From positions 310,001 through 374,000 of the forward strand of contig NC_015727.1 in the NCBI RefSeq assembly GCF_000219215.1: a DNA stretch of 64,000 nucleotides, given 5' to 3'. Origin of the DNA: Cupriavidus necator N-1 (GTDB taxonomy: Bacteria; Pseudomonadota; Gammaproteobacteria; Burkholderiales; Burkholderiaceae). The notes beneath the pieces are model-generated. The model saw only the letters and a list, made by a program, of their open reading frames with translations, made no database searches and was not told where the DNA came from. Shown piece after piece: positions 16,687 to 24,768 of this stretch (the stretch's first letter is position 1; every line of letters starts with the position of its first letter). A program made the translations under genes and the position numbers.

Positions 16687-16853
16687 TTATCGCGCATTCG
16701 GGTGTGGCCACCCTTGTCATCATTCTCTCTCAGTCGATAATCGAATCGCGATTGATTGTATCAATGTGGGACATCTAATGGCTCGCATTCGCTGCCAAGG
16801 AAGGTTGTCTGGTTGGCTTGCTGAGCGAACAGGACGACCCGAATCTCTCCGAA
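16687..16853. other. Short gap, no gene seen
   Basis: Nothing recognisable between the remnant and the decayed integrase. Confidence 0.4.
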
Positions 16854-17478
16854 TTAAGGGCTTTCCTTGTTGGAGGTGCCCCAACCGATCCGGTGCCGCG
16901 CATCCTCTTCGCTGTGCAGGTACGCGCTAGTGGTCGCGATCGAGGCATGGCCGAAGTTGTCGCGCACAAAGCGCAGGTCGACCTGCTGGTCGGTCAAGCC
17001 GGCGGTATGGCGCAGCCAGTGGGCCGAGGCGCTGGCGAGCACCGCGGCCTGCGCCTCCCATTCGGGCCCGCGCGCCCGCAGCCGCTCGGCCGCCATGCCG
17101 AACACTTCCTTGAGGATCAGGTGCAGCGCCCCGCGTGACAGGGCCTTGTCGCCACCCGTCTCACGGCCGATCACCGGTAGCAGCAGCGGGCGCGTTTCTC
17201 CCGGGTGCGGGGTGGGCGGCAGCCCGTGGCCGCGGCAGTAGCGCGCGAGTTCGGCAATCAGCTCGTCGGTGGCCGGCACCAGCCGGGTCTTGTTGCCCTT
17301 GCCGGTGACCTCCAGCCACCAGCGCTCGACGCCCTGGGCATCACGCCGGAAAAAAAACGCGCCCATCGCCGTGCCGGTGACTTCGGCCGCGCGCAAGCCC
17401 CCCCCCGGTAGAGCACGGTCAGCAGCCAGCGGCAGCGCGCCGCATGCAGGCGCTCGCGCTCAGTGGTGGTGTCGGTGC
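16854..17478 (-). pseudogene. Tyrosine recombinase, C-terminal half, frameshifted (copy 2)
   Basis: Closely related to 13026-14327. HWLRHTAG, NFGHASIATTSAYLH and the VTGKGNKTRLVP block are kept, but the SHM residues after HWLRHTAG are deleted and the C-terminus is shortened. A C9 run at about 17398-17406 is two bases longer than copy 1 at that place, so the frame is broken. Similarity ends near 17478, leaving no N-terminal domain. Confidence 0.9.
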
Positions 17479-17861
17479 CAAGCTGCGGCCGATGTGCGAG
17501 CGAAAGATCATCCCTTGAGCTCGGTTGGCACTTCCAGATAAAGCGCGACGGCTATCGCTGATGGCCACTACCGGCGATGCGCCGCGCCTTCGACCTTGCA
17601 TGACACGCTTCGGCGCATCAGTCGGAACGCTCGGATCGGTGGGATCCCACAATGCCACCGGACCGGCATGCTCCATATAAATATCCAGTGTGGAAACGCT
17701 GTTCATACGGCGCCGCGACGTCTATGTCTCCAGTGCCATGCTGGCCTTTATTCAGGGGCGCCGGGCACTACCATGCGCTGGGGAAAGCGCCAAAGCGGAG
17801 TGCCGACGACAACTTCGGTGCGGGTTCTCGGTGACGCCGAGCAGCTGCTCGCGCGCTTTCC
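17479..17861. other. Junction region with a possible gene start
   Basis: A minus-strand frame from 17706 begins MNSVSTLDIYMEHAGPVALW and is plausible as a protein start, but it runs out near the junction with the integrase remnant, so it is at best a truncated gene of unknown family. Confidence 0.3.
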
Positions 17862-19625
17862 CTATTTCGATCCCGATGCGCGCGGACCGCGTTCCAGGAT
17901 CTTGTACAGGTGCGAGCGGGAGATCCGCAGTTGCTCGGCTGCGCGCTTCTTGTTGCCGCCATGGCGCGCGACGGCGTCCATCACCGCGGCATAGGCAAGC
18001 TCCCTCATGCCCGCGGCGGGCTCGCTTGTTAATCGAGGCGCGGAAGCGGGCGATGGCGGGTCGTTCGCCGCGAAAGTCTCGTGCGGATACGCTTGTTCGG
18101 CCGCAGGCACCGGGGGCTGGCTTTCCAGCCCCGATAGCGTTCGCGCCGATTCGCCGCGTGCGAAGTCCGCCACGCGCAGCGTCCGTCCATTGCAGAAGAC
18201 CAGTGCTTCCTCGATGCGCTGGCGCAGCTGACGCACATTGCCGGGCCATGGCTGGCTGGCGAGGTAGCGCGCCACGTCATGGTCGACGTCTGGCGCCGGC
18301 ATGGCGTTGCGCGCGCAGAAGGCGTCGACGAAATGCTGCAGCAGCGCCGGGATGTCCTCGCGCCGCTGGCGCAGCGCGGGGATGCGCAGCACCACGCCGC
18401 TGAGCCGGTAGTACAAGTCGAGGCGGAAACGCCCGGCGTCGATCAGCTCGGGAATGTCGCGGTTGGTGGCCGAGACCAGCCGGAAGTCGACCCGCTGCGA
18501 GCGGCGGCTGCCCAGGCGTTCGACCATATGGTCTTCGAGCACGCGCAACAGCTTGACCTGCATCTCCAGCGGGATGTCGGCGACCTCGTCGAGAAAGACC
18601 GTGCCGCCCGCTGCCAGTTCGAGCTTGCCCGCCTGCCCTTGCCGCTGGCTCCCGGTAAAGGCGCCGGGCGCATGGCCGAACAGTTCGGACTCGATCAGCG
18701 TGGCGGGCAGGGCAGCCAGGTTCAGGCTGACCAGCGGACGTACGCTCGCCGGCGCGGCCCCGGCGCCGTGGATGGCGCGGGCCACCAGTTCCTTGCCGGT
18801 GCCGCTTTCGCCCAGGATCAGCACCGGCACGTCAAGGCGTGCCACGGTCTGGATTTCGCGGCGCAGGCGCTGCATCGGCGCGCTTTCGCCGATCAGGCCG
18901 AACGTCGGTTGCCGCTCGTGCAAGCCGTCGCGCAGATGATCGAACTCGCGCTGGTAGCGCGCCACTTCCGAACGTAGCTCGACCAGTTCCTTGTGCATGC
19001 GGACCAAGGCTTCGGGCCCCTTGAACATGACCTGGCCGATGGCGCCCACCACCTCGCCGTCCTGGCGGATCGGCATGCGGTTGACCACGCGGGTGACGCC
19101 GTCGAGTTGCTGCAACTGCCCGATCTCGGCCTTCCCGCTGGCCACCACCTGCGGCAGCCTCGAATTGGGGATGACCTCGGCCGCCGGGCGGCCTATACCG
19201 GCACCGGTGTCGAGGCCCAGGAACTTCTCATGGACGGGGCTGATGAAGCGCACCCGTCCCTCCTTGTCTACCACGGTAATGGCCTGGTACGGGTCGTTCA
19301 GGAAGTAGTCCAGGATCGCGCCGGCGAAGGGCACCGTGCCCAGGAAGTCGAGCAGCACGGCCTGTGTGTCGGCGCGATGCAGGAGGATCAGCCGGTGGTC
19401 GTCGTCTTCCAGGCACAGGCCGATGAATCGCCGGGTGCCCGCCTCGACGGGGAAAAGCTTGCGGCCCTGGCTCGGTGCCTTCGCGTGGGCGCAGGCAGTG
19501 ACCGCCGCGTCGGCAATGGCGGGATCGCTACAGGCTCCGACTGCCGCTACCGTGGAGCCGTCGCGAGAACAAACCAGCACGCCGAGCGCGATCCCGTTTA
19601 TGTCTTGTGTCGTCGTTGCGGACAT
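17862..19625 (-). CDS. Sigma-54-dependent, PAS-containing enhancer-binding regulator
   Basis: 587 residues. An N-terminal sensory region includes a PAS-like segment (about 105-215: [20 protein letters not shown]). The AAA+ domain has Walker A GESGTGKE (272-279), the sigma-54 contact loop GAFTG, the Walker B region [17 protein letters not shown] and the R-finger region. A C-terminal Fis-type HTH (about 550-585: [20 protein letters not shown]) completes the protein. It is divergent from the carboxylase operon, whose promoter carries a -24/-12 element, so it most likely activates that operon when its ligand or CoA ester is present. Confidence 0.94.
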   Translation of the reverse strand: MSATTTQDINGIALGVLVCSRDGSTVAAVGACSDPAIADAAVTACAHAKAPSQGRKLFPVEAGTRRFIGLCLEDDDHRLILLHRADTQAVLLDFLGTVPFAGAILDYFLNDPYQAITVVDKEGRVRFISPVHEKFLGLDTGAGIGRPAAEVIPNSRLPQVVASGKAEIGQLQQLDGVTRVVNRMPIRQDGEVVGAIGQVMFKGPEALVRMHKELVELRSEVARYQREFDHLRDGLHERQPTFGLIGESAPMQRLRREIQTVARLDVPVLILGESGTGKELVARAIHGAGAAPASVRPLVSLNLAALPATLIESELFGHAPGAFTGSQRQGQAGKLELAAGGTVFLDEVADIPLEMQVKLLRVLEDHMVERLGSRRSQRVDFRLVSATNRDIPELIDAGRFRLDLYYRLSGVVLRIPALRQRREDIPALLQHFVDAFCARNAMPAPDVDHDVARYLASQPWPGNVRQLRQRIEEALVFCNGRTLRVADFARGESARTLSGLESQPPVPAAEQAYPHETFAANDPPSPASAPRLTSEPAAGMRELAYAAVMDAVARHGGNKKRAAEQLRISRSHLYKILERGPRASGSK

Positions 19626-19680
19626 TTATGTTTCCCTGCGTGCCCTTGGTGCGGACACGTTTGTGTACTCATAGCGGACA
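19618..19680. promoter_or_regulatory. Three GCGGACA repeats, candidate activator sites
   Basis: GCGGACA is found at 19618-19624, 19651-19657 and 19674-19680, about 60-125 bp upstream of the -24/-12 promoter, where enhancer sites for a sigma-54 activator are expected. The first copy overlaps the regulator's own start region. Binding is inferred. Confidence 0.4.
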
Positions 19681-19740
19681 TCCTAACGGCGGCCAACGAT
19701 TTATTCAATGAAATCAATGCCTGATTGCGCGTCCTGTGGC

Positions 19741-19756
19741 TGGCACGGCTCCTGCG
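19741..19756 (+). promoter_or_regulatory. Sigma-54 (-24/-12) promoter of the carboxylase operon
   Basis: TGGCACGGCTCCTGCG matches the consensus TGGCACGNNNNTTGCW with one mismatch in the -12 box. It lies about 45 bp before the GTG start at 19802, and the divergent gene encodes a sigma-54 activator. Confidence 0.8.
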
Positions 19757-19801
19757 GAGTGTTGGCGACGCATGTACCGCACAAAGACACAGGAGAGGAC
19801 A

Positions 19802-21352
19802 GTGAGCTGGCAGCCCGAAATCGATGAACTGGTCTACCGTCGGCGGCTTGCCGCCCGGATGGGCGGCGAAGGCAAGGTGGAACGCCACAAGGCGGCCGGC
19901 AAGCTGACGGTACGCGAGCGCATCGATGCGCTGGCCGATCCCGGCTCGTTCCGCGAGGTCGGGGGGCTGACCGGCAGCGGCCGCTATGACAGCAACGGGC
20001 GGCTGCTGGACCTGGTTCCGTCGAACCTGGTGATGGGCCGCGCGGAGGTCGGCGGGCGGCCGGCGGTGCTGGTTGGAGATGACTTCACCGTGCGCGGCGG
20101 TGCCAACGAGGGCGCAGTGGGCGACAAGCTGATCCACGCCGAAAAGATGGCGCACGACCTGCGCTTGCCGATGGTCCGTCTGGTCGACGGCACCGGCGGC
20201 GGCGGCTCTGTGCGCAATATCGAGATCAAGGGCCACACCCTGATCCCCACCATGAAGGTCTGGCAACACGTGGTGGAGAACATGTCCGTGGTGCCGGTGG
20301 TGTCACTGGCATTGGGCTCCGTTGCGGGCATGGGCGCGGCACGCGTGGCCGCCAGCCACTATTCGGTGATGGTCAGGGAAACCTCGCAACTATTCAACGA
20401 GGGTCCGCCATCGGTGGTGGCCCGCGTGGGCGAGGAACTGAGCAAGAACGAGCTGGGCGGCAGCCAGATCCACACCCGTAACGGGGTGGTCGACGACGAG
20501 GTGGAAACCGAGCAGGAGGCCTTCGCGCGCGCGCGCCAGTTCCTGTCCTATCTGCCCCCTTCTGTTTTCGAACTGCCGCCGCGGCGCGAACCAGGCGATG
20601 ACCCGGCGCGCCGCGACGAGTGGCTGCTGTCGGCAATCCCGCGGGATAGCCGGGCCGACTACAAGATTCGGCCCATCGTGCAGGCGCTGGTGGATGCGGA
20701 TTCCTTCTTCGAGATCGGCATGCGCTGGGGCTGCGCCGTCATCACCGCGCTCGCTCGCCTGGACGGCTGGCCGGTGGCGGTGATCGCTAGCGATCCGTGC
20801 TTCCATGGCGGCAGCTGGGACAGCGCCAGCGCCGAGAAATTCACGCGCTTCGTCGACATGGCGCAGGCCTTCCACCTGCCAGTGGTCAACCTGGTCGATA
20901 CTGCGGGGTTCCAGGTTGGCCTTGAAGCCGAGAAGGCAGGGATCATGCGTTACGGCGTGCGCGCGCTGGCGGCGCTCTACCAGGCCACGGTGCCGTGGTG
21001 CTCGGTGATCCTGCGCCGTGCCTATGGCGTGTCGGCAGCCGGCCACCAGCACATGGGGCGCTTCAACTTCCGCTATGCCTGGCCGTCCGCCAACTGGGGC
21101 GCATTGCCGATCGAAGGCGGTCTCGACGTCGCCTACAGGGCCGAGATCGAAGGCGCCGACGATCCGGTGCAGAAGCGCGCCGAGATCGAATTGCGCGTGC
21201 GCAGCCTGACGTCGCCTTTCCGCAGCGCGGAAGCCTTCGTTATCGAGGACATCATCGACCCGCGCGAGACCCGCACGCTGCTGTGCGAGTTCGCCAACCT
21301 GGCGGCGCCGCTGCGCGAAGCCGGGACCAGCCAGTTTGGCATACGGCCCTGA
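19802..21352 (+). CDS. Acyl-CoA carboxylase carboxyltransferase subunit (PccB/MccB-type)
   Basis: 516 residues from GTG 19802, which has AGGAGAGG at the right distance; upstream in-frame ATGs at 19736 and 19772 lie before or close to the promoter. The N-terminal half carries the acyl-CoA-binding crotonase-type fold (VRLVDGTGGGGSVRNIEIKG, ALGSVAGMGAARVAASHY). The C-terminal half carries the carboxybiotin site (VVNLVDTAGFQVGLEAEKAG, RRAYGVSAAGH). It transfers carboxyl from biotin to an acyl-CoA. It begins an operon whose next gene has its own carboxyltransferase domain, so the complex may use two carboxyltransferases with one biotin carrier. The substrate is unknown. Confidence 0.9.
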   Translation: MSWQPEIDELVYRRRLAARMGGEGKVERHKAAGKLTVRERIDALADPGSFREVGGLTGSGRYDSNGRLLDLVPSNLVMGRAEVGGRPAVLVGDDFTVRGGANEGAVGDKLIHAEKMAHDLRLPMVRLVDGTGGGGSVRNIEIKGHTLIPTMKVWQHVVENMSVVPVVSLALGSVAGMGAARVAASHYSVMVRETSQLFNEGPPSVVARVGEELSKNELGGSQIHTRNGVVDDEVETEQEAFARARQFLSYLPPSVFELPPRREPGDDPARRDEWLLSAIPRDSRADYKIRPIVQALVDADSFFEIGMRWGCAVITALARLDGWPVAVIASDPCFHGGSWDSASAEKFTRFVDMAQAFHLPVVNLVDTAGFQVGLEAEKAGIMRYGVRALAALYQATVPWCSVILRRAYGVSAAGHQHMGRFNFRYAWPSANWGALPIEGGLDVAYRAEIEGADDPVQKRAEIELRVRSLTSPFRSAEAFVIEDIIDPRETRTLLCEFANLAAPLREAGTSQFGIRP

Positions 21353-21407
21353 GCTAGCCCCCTGCCAGACACGCCACAGACATCCAAATACAAACGAGGA
21401 GACTGCA

Positions 21408-24400
21408 TTGAAGAAGCTGTTGATCGCCAATCGAGGGGAGATCGCGCTGCGCGTCCTGCGCGCCGCACGCGATCTCGGGACCGGGACCGTCGCGGTCTAT
21501 TCGCAGGACGACCAGGGCGCATTGCACCGGATCCTGGCCGACGAGGCCGTTGCCCTCGACGGCGCCGGGCCGGCTGCATACATCGACATCCCAGGCATCA
21601 TTGCCGCGGCGAAAGCCGCCAGTTGCGATGCGATCCATCCTGGCTATGGCTTCCTCAGCGAACGGGCCGACTTTGCCCAGGCCTGCCATGACGCCGGCAT
21701 CCGCTTTATCGGCCCCACCGTCGAGCAGCTTGCGCTGTTCGGCGACAAGGGGCGAGCGCTTGAACTGGCGGCCGACAGCGACGTTCCGGTCATGCCGGCG
21801 ACACGTGGTGCAGCGTCGCTGGAGGAAATTGCCAGCTTCTTCGACAAGCAGGGCGGCGCCGGCGTGGTAATCAAGGCGGTCGGCGGCGGCGGCGGCCGCG
21901 GCATGCGCGTGGTGCGTCGGCGCGAAGAACTGGCCGAAGCCTATGCGCGCTGCCGGTCCGAGGCGGGCTCGGCGTTCGGCATCGATGCCGTCTACGCCGA
22001 GCGGCTGGTTGCCCGCGCGCGCCATATCGAAGTGCAGATCGCCGGCGACGGCACGCACGTCATTGCCCTTGGCGAGCGCGACTGCACGTTGCAGCGCCGC
22101 TTCCAGAAGCTGGTGGAGATCGCCCCCAGCCCGGTGCTCAAGCCGCAGCTGCGCGAGCAGATCATCAAGGCGGCGTTGAGGCTGGCGCGCCGCGTCAACT
22201 ACCAGAGCCTCGGCACCTTCGAGTTCCTGGTCGAGGAGACCGAATCCGGCGAGCAGAAGGACTTTGTCTTTATCGAAGCCAATCCCCGCTTGCAAGTCGA
22301 GCACACCATCACCGAGCAAGTCACCGGCGTCGATCTGGTCGCGTTGCAGATCGGGATTGCGGCAGGACAGACGCTCTCCGAGCTCGGCCTGGACCCCGCT
22401 GCCCCGCCGCAACCGCGGGGATATGCCATCCAGGTGCGCATCAACGCGGAAATGACCGATGCACAAGGCCTGGCGCGTCCGGCACACGGCCGCCTGGAGC
22501 GCTTCGACCCGCCTTCGGGCCCCGACGTCCGCGTCGATTCCCATGGCTATGCCGGCTATGAACCGTCGCCGAATTTCGACACGTTGCTGGCCAAGTTAAT
22601 CGTCAGCAGCGCGACGCCGAAGTTCGACGCGGCCGTGCGGCGCCTGCAGCGCAGCCTCGCGGAGTTCCGCATCGCCGGCGTGCCGACCAACCTCAACCTG
22701 CTGCGCGCGCTGGTGCAGCGCGACGATTTCCTCGTGCAGGATGTCCATACCCGGCACTTCGAAGCGATCGTGCCGGAACTGACCGCATCGGCGCAAGCCA
22801 TCGCGCAGGCCGGATGCACGCAGGAAGCCTTGCTGGGCGGCTCGGCCGGCGCTTCGCACGCGCATGCGCCGCGCCACGCCGAGCCGGAAGAGGAAGTCAG
22901 CGAGGGTCTGGTGGCGATCCGCGCACCGCTGACCGGCAGGGTAGTAGAGATTGGCGTCGCGCTGGACGAGATCGTCAAGCCGGGGCAGACGGTCGCGGTG
23001 CTTGACGCCATGAAGATGGAGCACGCCATCGTCGCGGCATGCGGCGGGCGCGTGGTCGACCTGCGGCTGGAGCCGGGCGCGCTGGCCGCTGAAAACCAGA
23101 TGCTGATCGTGCTGGAGCAACTCGAGGCCGATGGCATCTCCGTGGCTGCCGTCCAGCAGGCCGATCCCAACGCGATCCGCCCGGACCTGCAGCGCGTGCT
23201 AGACCGGCATGCCTACCTGGATGACGCCGTGCGCCCCGATGCCGTCGCCAGGCGCCGCTCACGCGGGCAGCGCACCGCGCGCGAGAACGTCGCCGACATG
23301 TGCGACCCGGATACCTTCGTCGAGTATGGCGCGCTGGCGCTCGCCGCGCAGGCGTCGCGCCGCAGCCAGCAGGACCTTATCGTCAACACCCCGGCGGATG
23401 GTCTGATTACGGGGATCGGAAATATCAACGGCGAACTGGTCGGTAAGGAGCGGGCACGCAGCGCGGTGATGGCCTACGACGCCACGGTGCTGGCCGGAAC
23501 GCAGGGCAAGCGCAACCATATCAAGACCGACCGCATCGTTGAGGTGGCGCTGCGCGACGAACTGCCCCTGGTGCTGTTTGGCGAAGGCGGCGGCGGCCGC
23601 CCCGGTGACGTGGATTTCCCTTCGGTGTCCGGGCTGTACCAGCCGTCGTTCGCCGCCTTTGCCGAGCTGAGCGGCAACGTGCCGGTGGTGGGCATTGTCT
23701 CGGGACGCTGTTTCGCCGGCAACGCGGCCTTTCTCGGCTGCTGCGACGTCATCATTGCCGACAAGTCGGCCAACATCGGCATGGCGGGACCGGCCATGAT
23801 CGAAGGCGGTGGCCTCGGCATCTTCAGCCCCGAGGAAGTCGGGCCCGCATCGGTGCAGCATGCCAACGGCGTGGTCGATATCCTGGTCGGCAACGAGGCC
23901 GAAGCCGTGCAGGCAGCCAGGCACTACCTGTCGATGTTCCAGGGGCGCGTGGCGCACTGGAGCGCACCGGAGGCCCTGGCGCTGCGGCATGTCGTTCCCG
24001 AGAACCGGTTGCGTGTGTATGACACACGCAAGGCCATCGAGGGCATCGCCGACGTCGGCAGCGTGCTGATGCTGCGCGGCGGCTTCGGCGCGGGCATCCA
24101 CACCGCGCTGGCGCGCGTGGAAGGGCAGCCCGTCGGCATCATGGCCAACAACCCCTATCACCTTGGTGGCGCCATCGATGCGGATGCCGCGGACAAGGCA
24201 TCGCGCTTCATGCAGCTGTGCGATGCGCACGGGCTGCCGATCATCTCGTTGATCGACACCCCCGGGTTCATGGTCGGGCCGGAAGTCGAGGCCCGGGCCC
24301 AGGTGCGGCACGTGTCGCGCATGTTCCTGACGGCTGCCAAGCTGCGCGTCGCCTTGCTGGCGGTGACGCTGCGCAAGGGCTACGGCCTTGGCGCCATGGC

Positions 24401-24725
24401 CATGGCGGGCGGTGGCTTCCGCTCGGCAAGCTTCACGGTGTCGTGGCCGACCGGCGAGTTCGGCCCGATGGGCCTGGAAGGCGCTGTCAGGCTGGGCTTC
24501 AAGAAGGAGCTCGAGGCCGTACCGGATGGTCCCGAGCGCAAGGCGCTGTTCGACAGGCTTGTGGCCCAGTCCTACGAGCGCGGCCACGCGATCAACACCG
24601 CGGCCGCGGTCGAGATCGACGCGGTGATCGACCCGGCGCAGACACGGAAGTGGATCGCACAGGGCATCGCCTCCGCGGAACTGCGCAGCCGCAGGGAGCG
24701 CCGCGGCTTCATCGATGCATGGTAA
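21408..24725 (+). CDS. Fused biotin carboxylase - biotin carrier - carboxyltransferase
   Basis: About 1105 residues from TTG 21408 (GAGGAGA upstream). Biotin carboxylase occupies about 1-450 (KKLLIANRGEIALRVLRAAR, AVGGGGGRGMR, FIEANPRLQVEHTITEQVTG). The carrier domain has the biotinylated Lys at about 536 in LDAMKMEH. A PccB-like carboxyltransferase fills about 600-1105 (ELSGNVPVVGIVSGRCFAGN, LIDTPGFMVGPEVEARAQ, GGFRSASFTVSWPTGEFGPM). All three activities lie in one chain, like single-polypeptide long-chain acyl-CoA carboxylases. It lies 55 bp after the first carboxyltransferase gene in the sigma-54 operon. Confidence 0.93.
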   Translation: MKKLLIANRGEIALRVLRAARDLGTGTVAVYSQDDQGALHRILADEAVALDGAGPAAYIDIPGIIAAAKAASCDAIHPGYGFLSERADFAQACHDAGIRFIGPTVEQLALFGDKGRALELAADSDVPVMPATRGAASLEEIASFFDKQGGAGVVIKAVGGGGGRGMRVVRRREELAEAYARCRSEAGSAFGIDAVYAERLVARARHIEVQIAGDGTHVIALGERDCTLQRRFQKLVEIAPSPVLKPQLREQIIKAALRLARRVNYQSLGTFEFLVEETESGEQKDFVFIEANPRLQVEHTITEQVTGVDLVALQIGIAAGQTLSELGLDPAAPPQPRGYAIQVRINAEMTDAQGLARPAHGRLERFDPPSGPDVRVDSHGYAGYEPSPNFDTLLAKLIVSSATPKFDAAVRRLQRSLAEFRIAGVPTNLNLLRALVQRDDFLVQDVHTRHFEAIVPELTASAQAIAQAGCTQEALLGGSAGASHAHAPRHAEPEEEVSEGLVAIRAPLTGRVVEIGVALDEIVKPGQTVAVLDAMKMEHAIVAACGGRVVDLRLEPGALAAENQMLIVLEQLEADGISVAAVQQADPNAIRPDLQRVLDRHAYLDDAVRPDAVARRRSRGQRTARENVADMCDPDTFVEYGALALAAQASRRSQQDLIVNTPADGLITGIGNINGELVGKERARSAVMAYDATVLAGTQGKRNHIKTDRIVEVALRDELPLVLFGEGGGGRPGDVDFPSVSGLYQPSFAAFAELSGNVPVVGIVSGRCFAGNAAFLGCCDVIIADKSANIGMAGPAMIEGGGLGIFSPEEVGPASVQHANGVVDILVGNEAEAVQAARHYLSMFQGRVAHWSAPEALALRHVVPENRLRVYDTRKAIEGIADVGSVLMLRGGFGAGIHTALARVEGQPVGIMANNPYHLGGAIDADAADKASRFMQLCDAHGLPIISLIDTPGFMVGPEVEARAQVRHVSRMFLTAAKLRVALLAVTLRKGYGLGAMAMAGGGFRSASFTVSWPTGEFGPMGLEGAVRLGFKKELEAVPDGPERKALFDRLVAQSYERGHAINTAAAVEIDAVIDPAQTRKWIAQGIASAELRSRRERRGFIDAW

Positions 24726-24768
24726 GCGCCGTGCCTGACGAGTCCATACACAGAGCCAGGAGGCTTCC

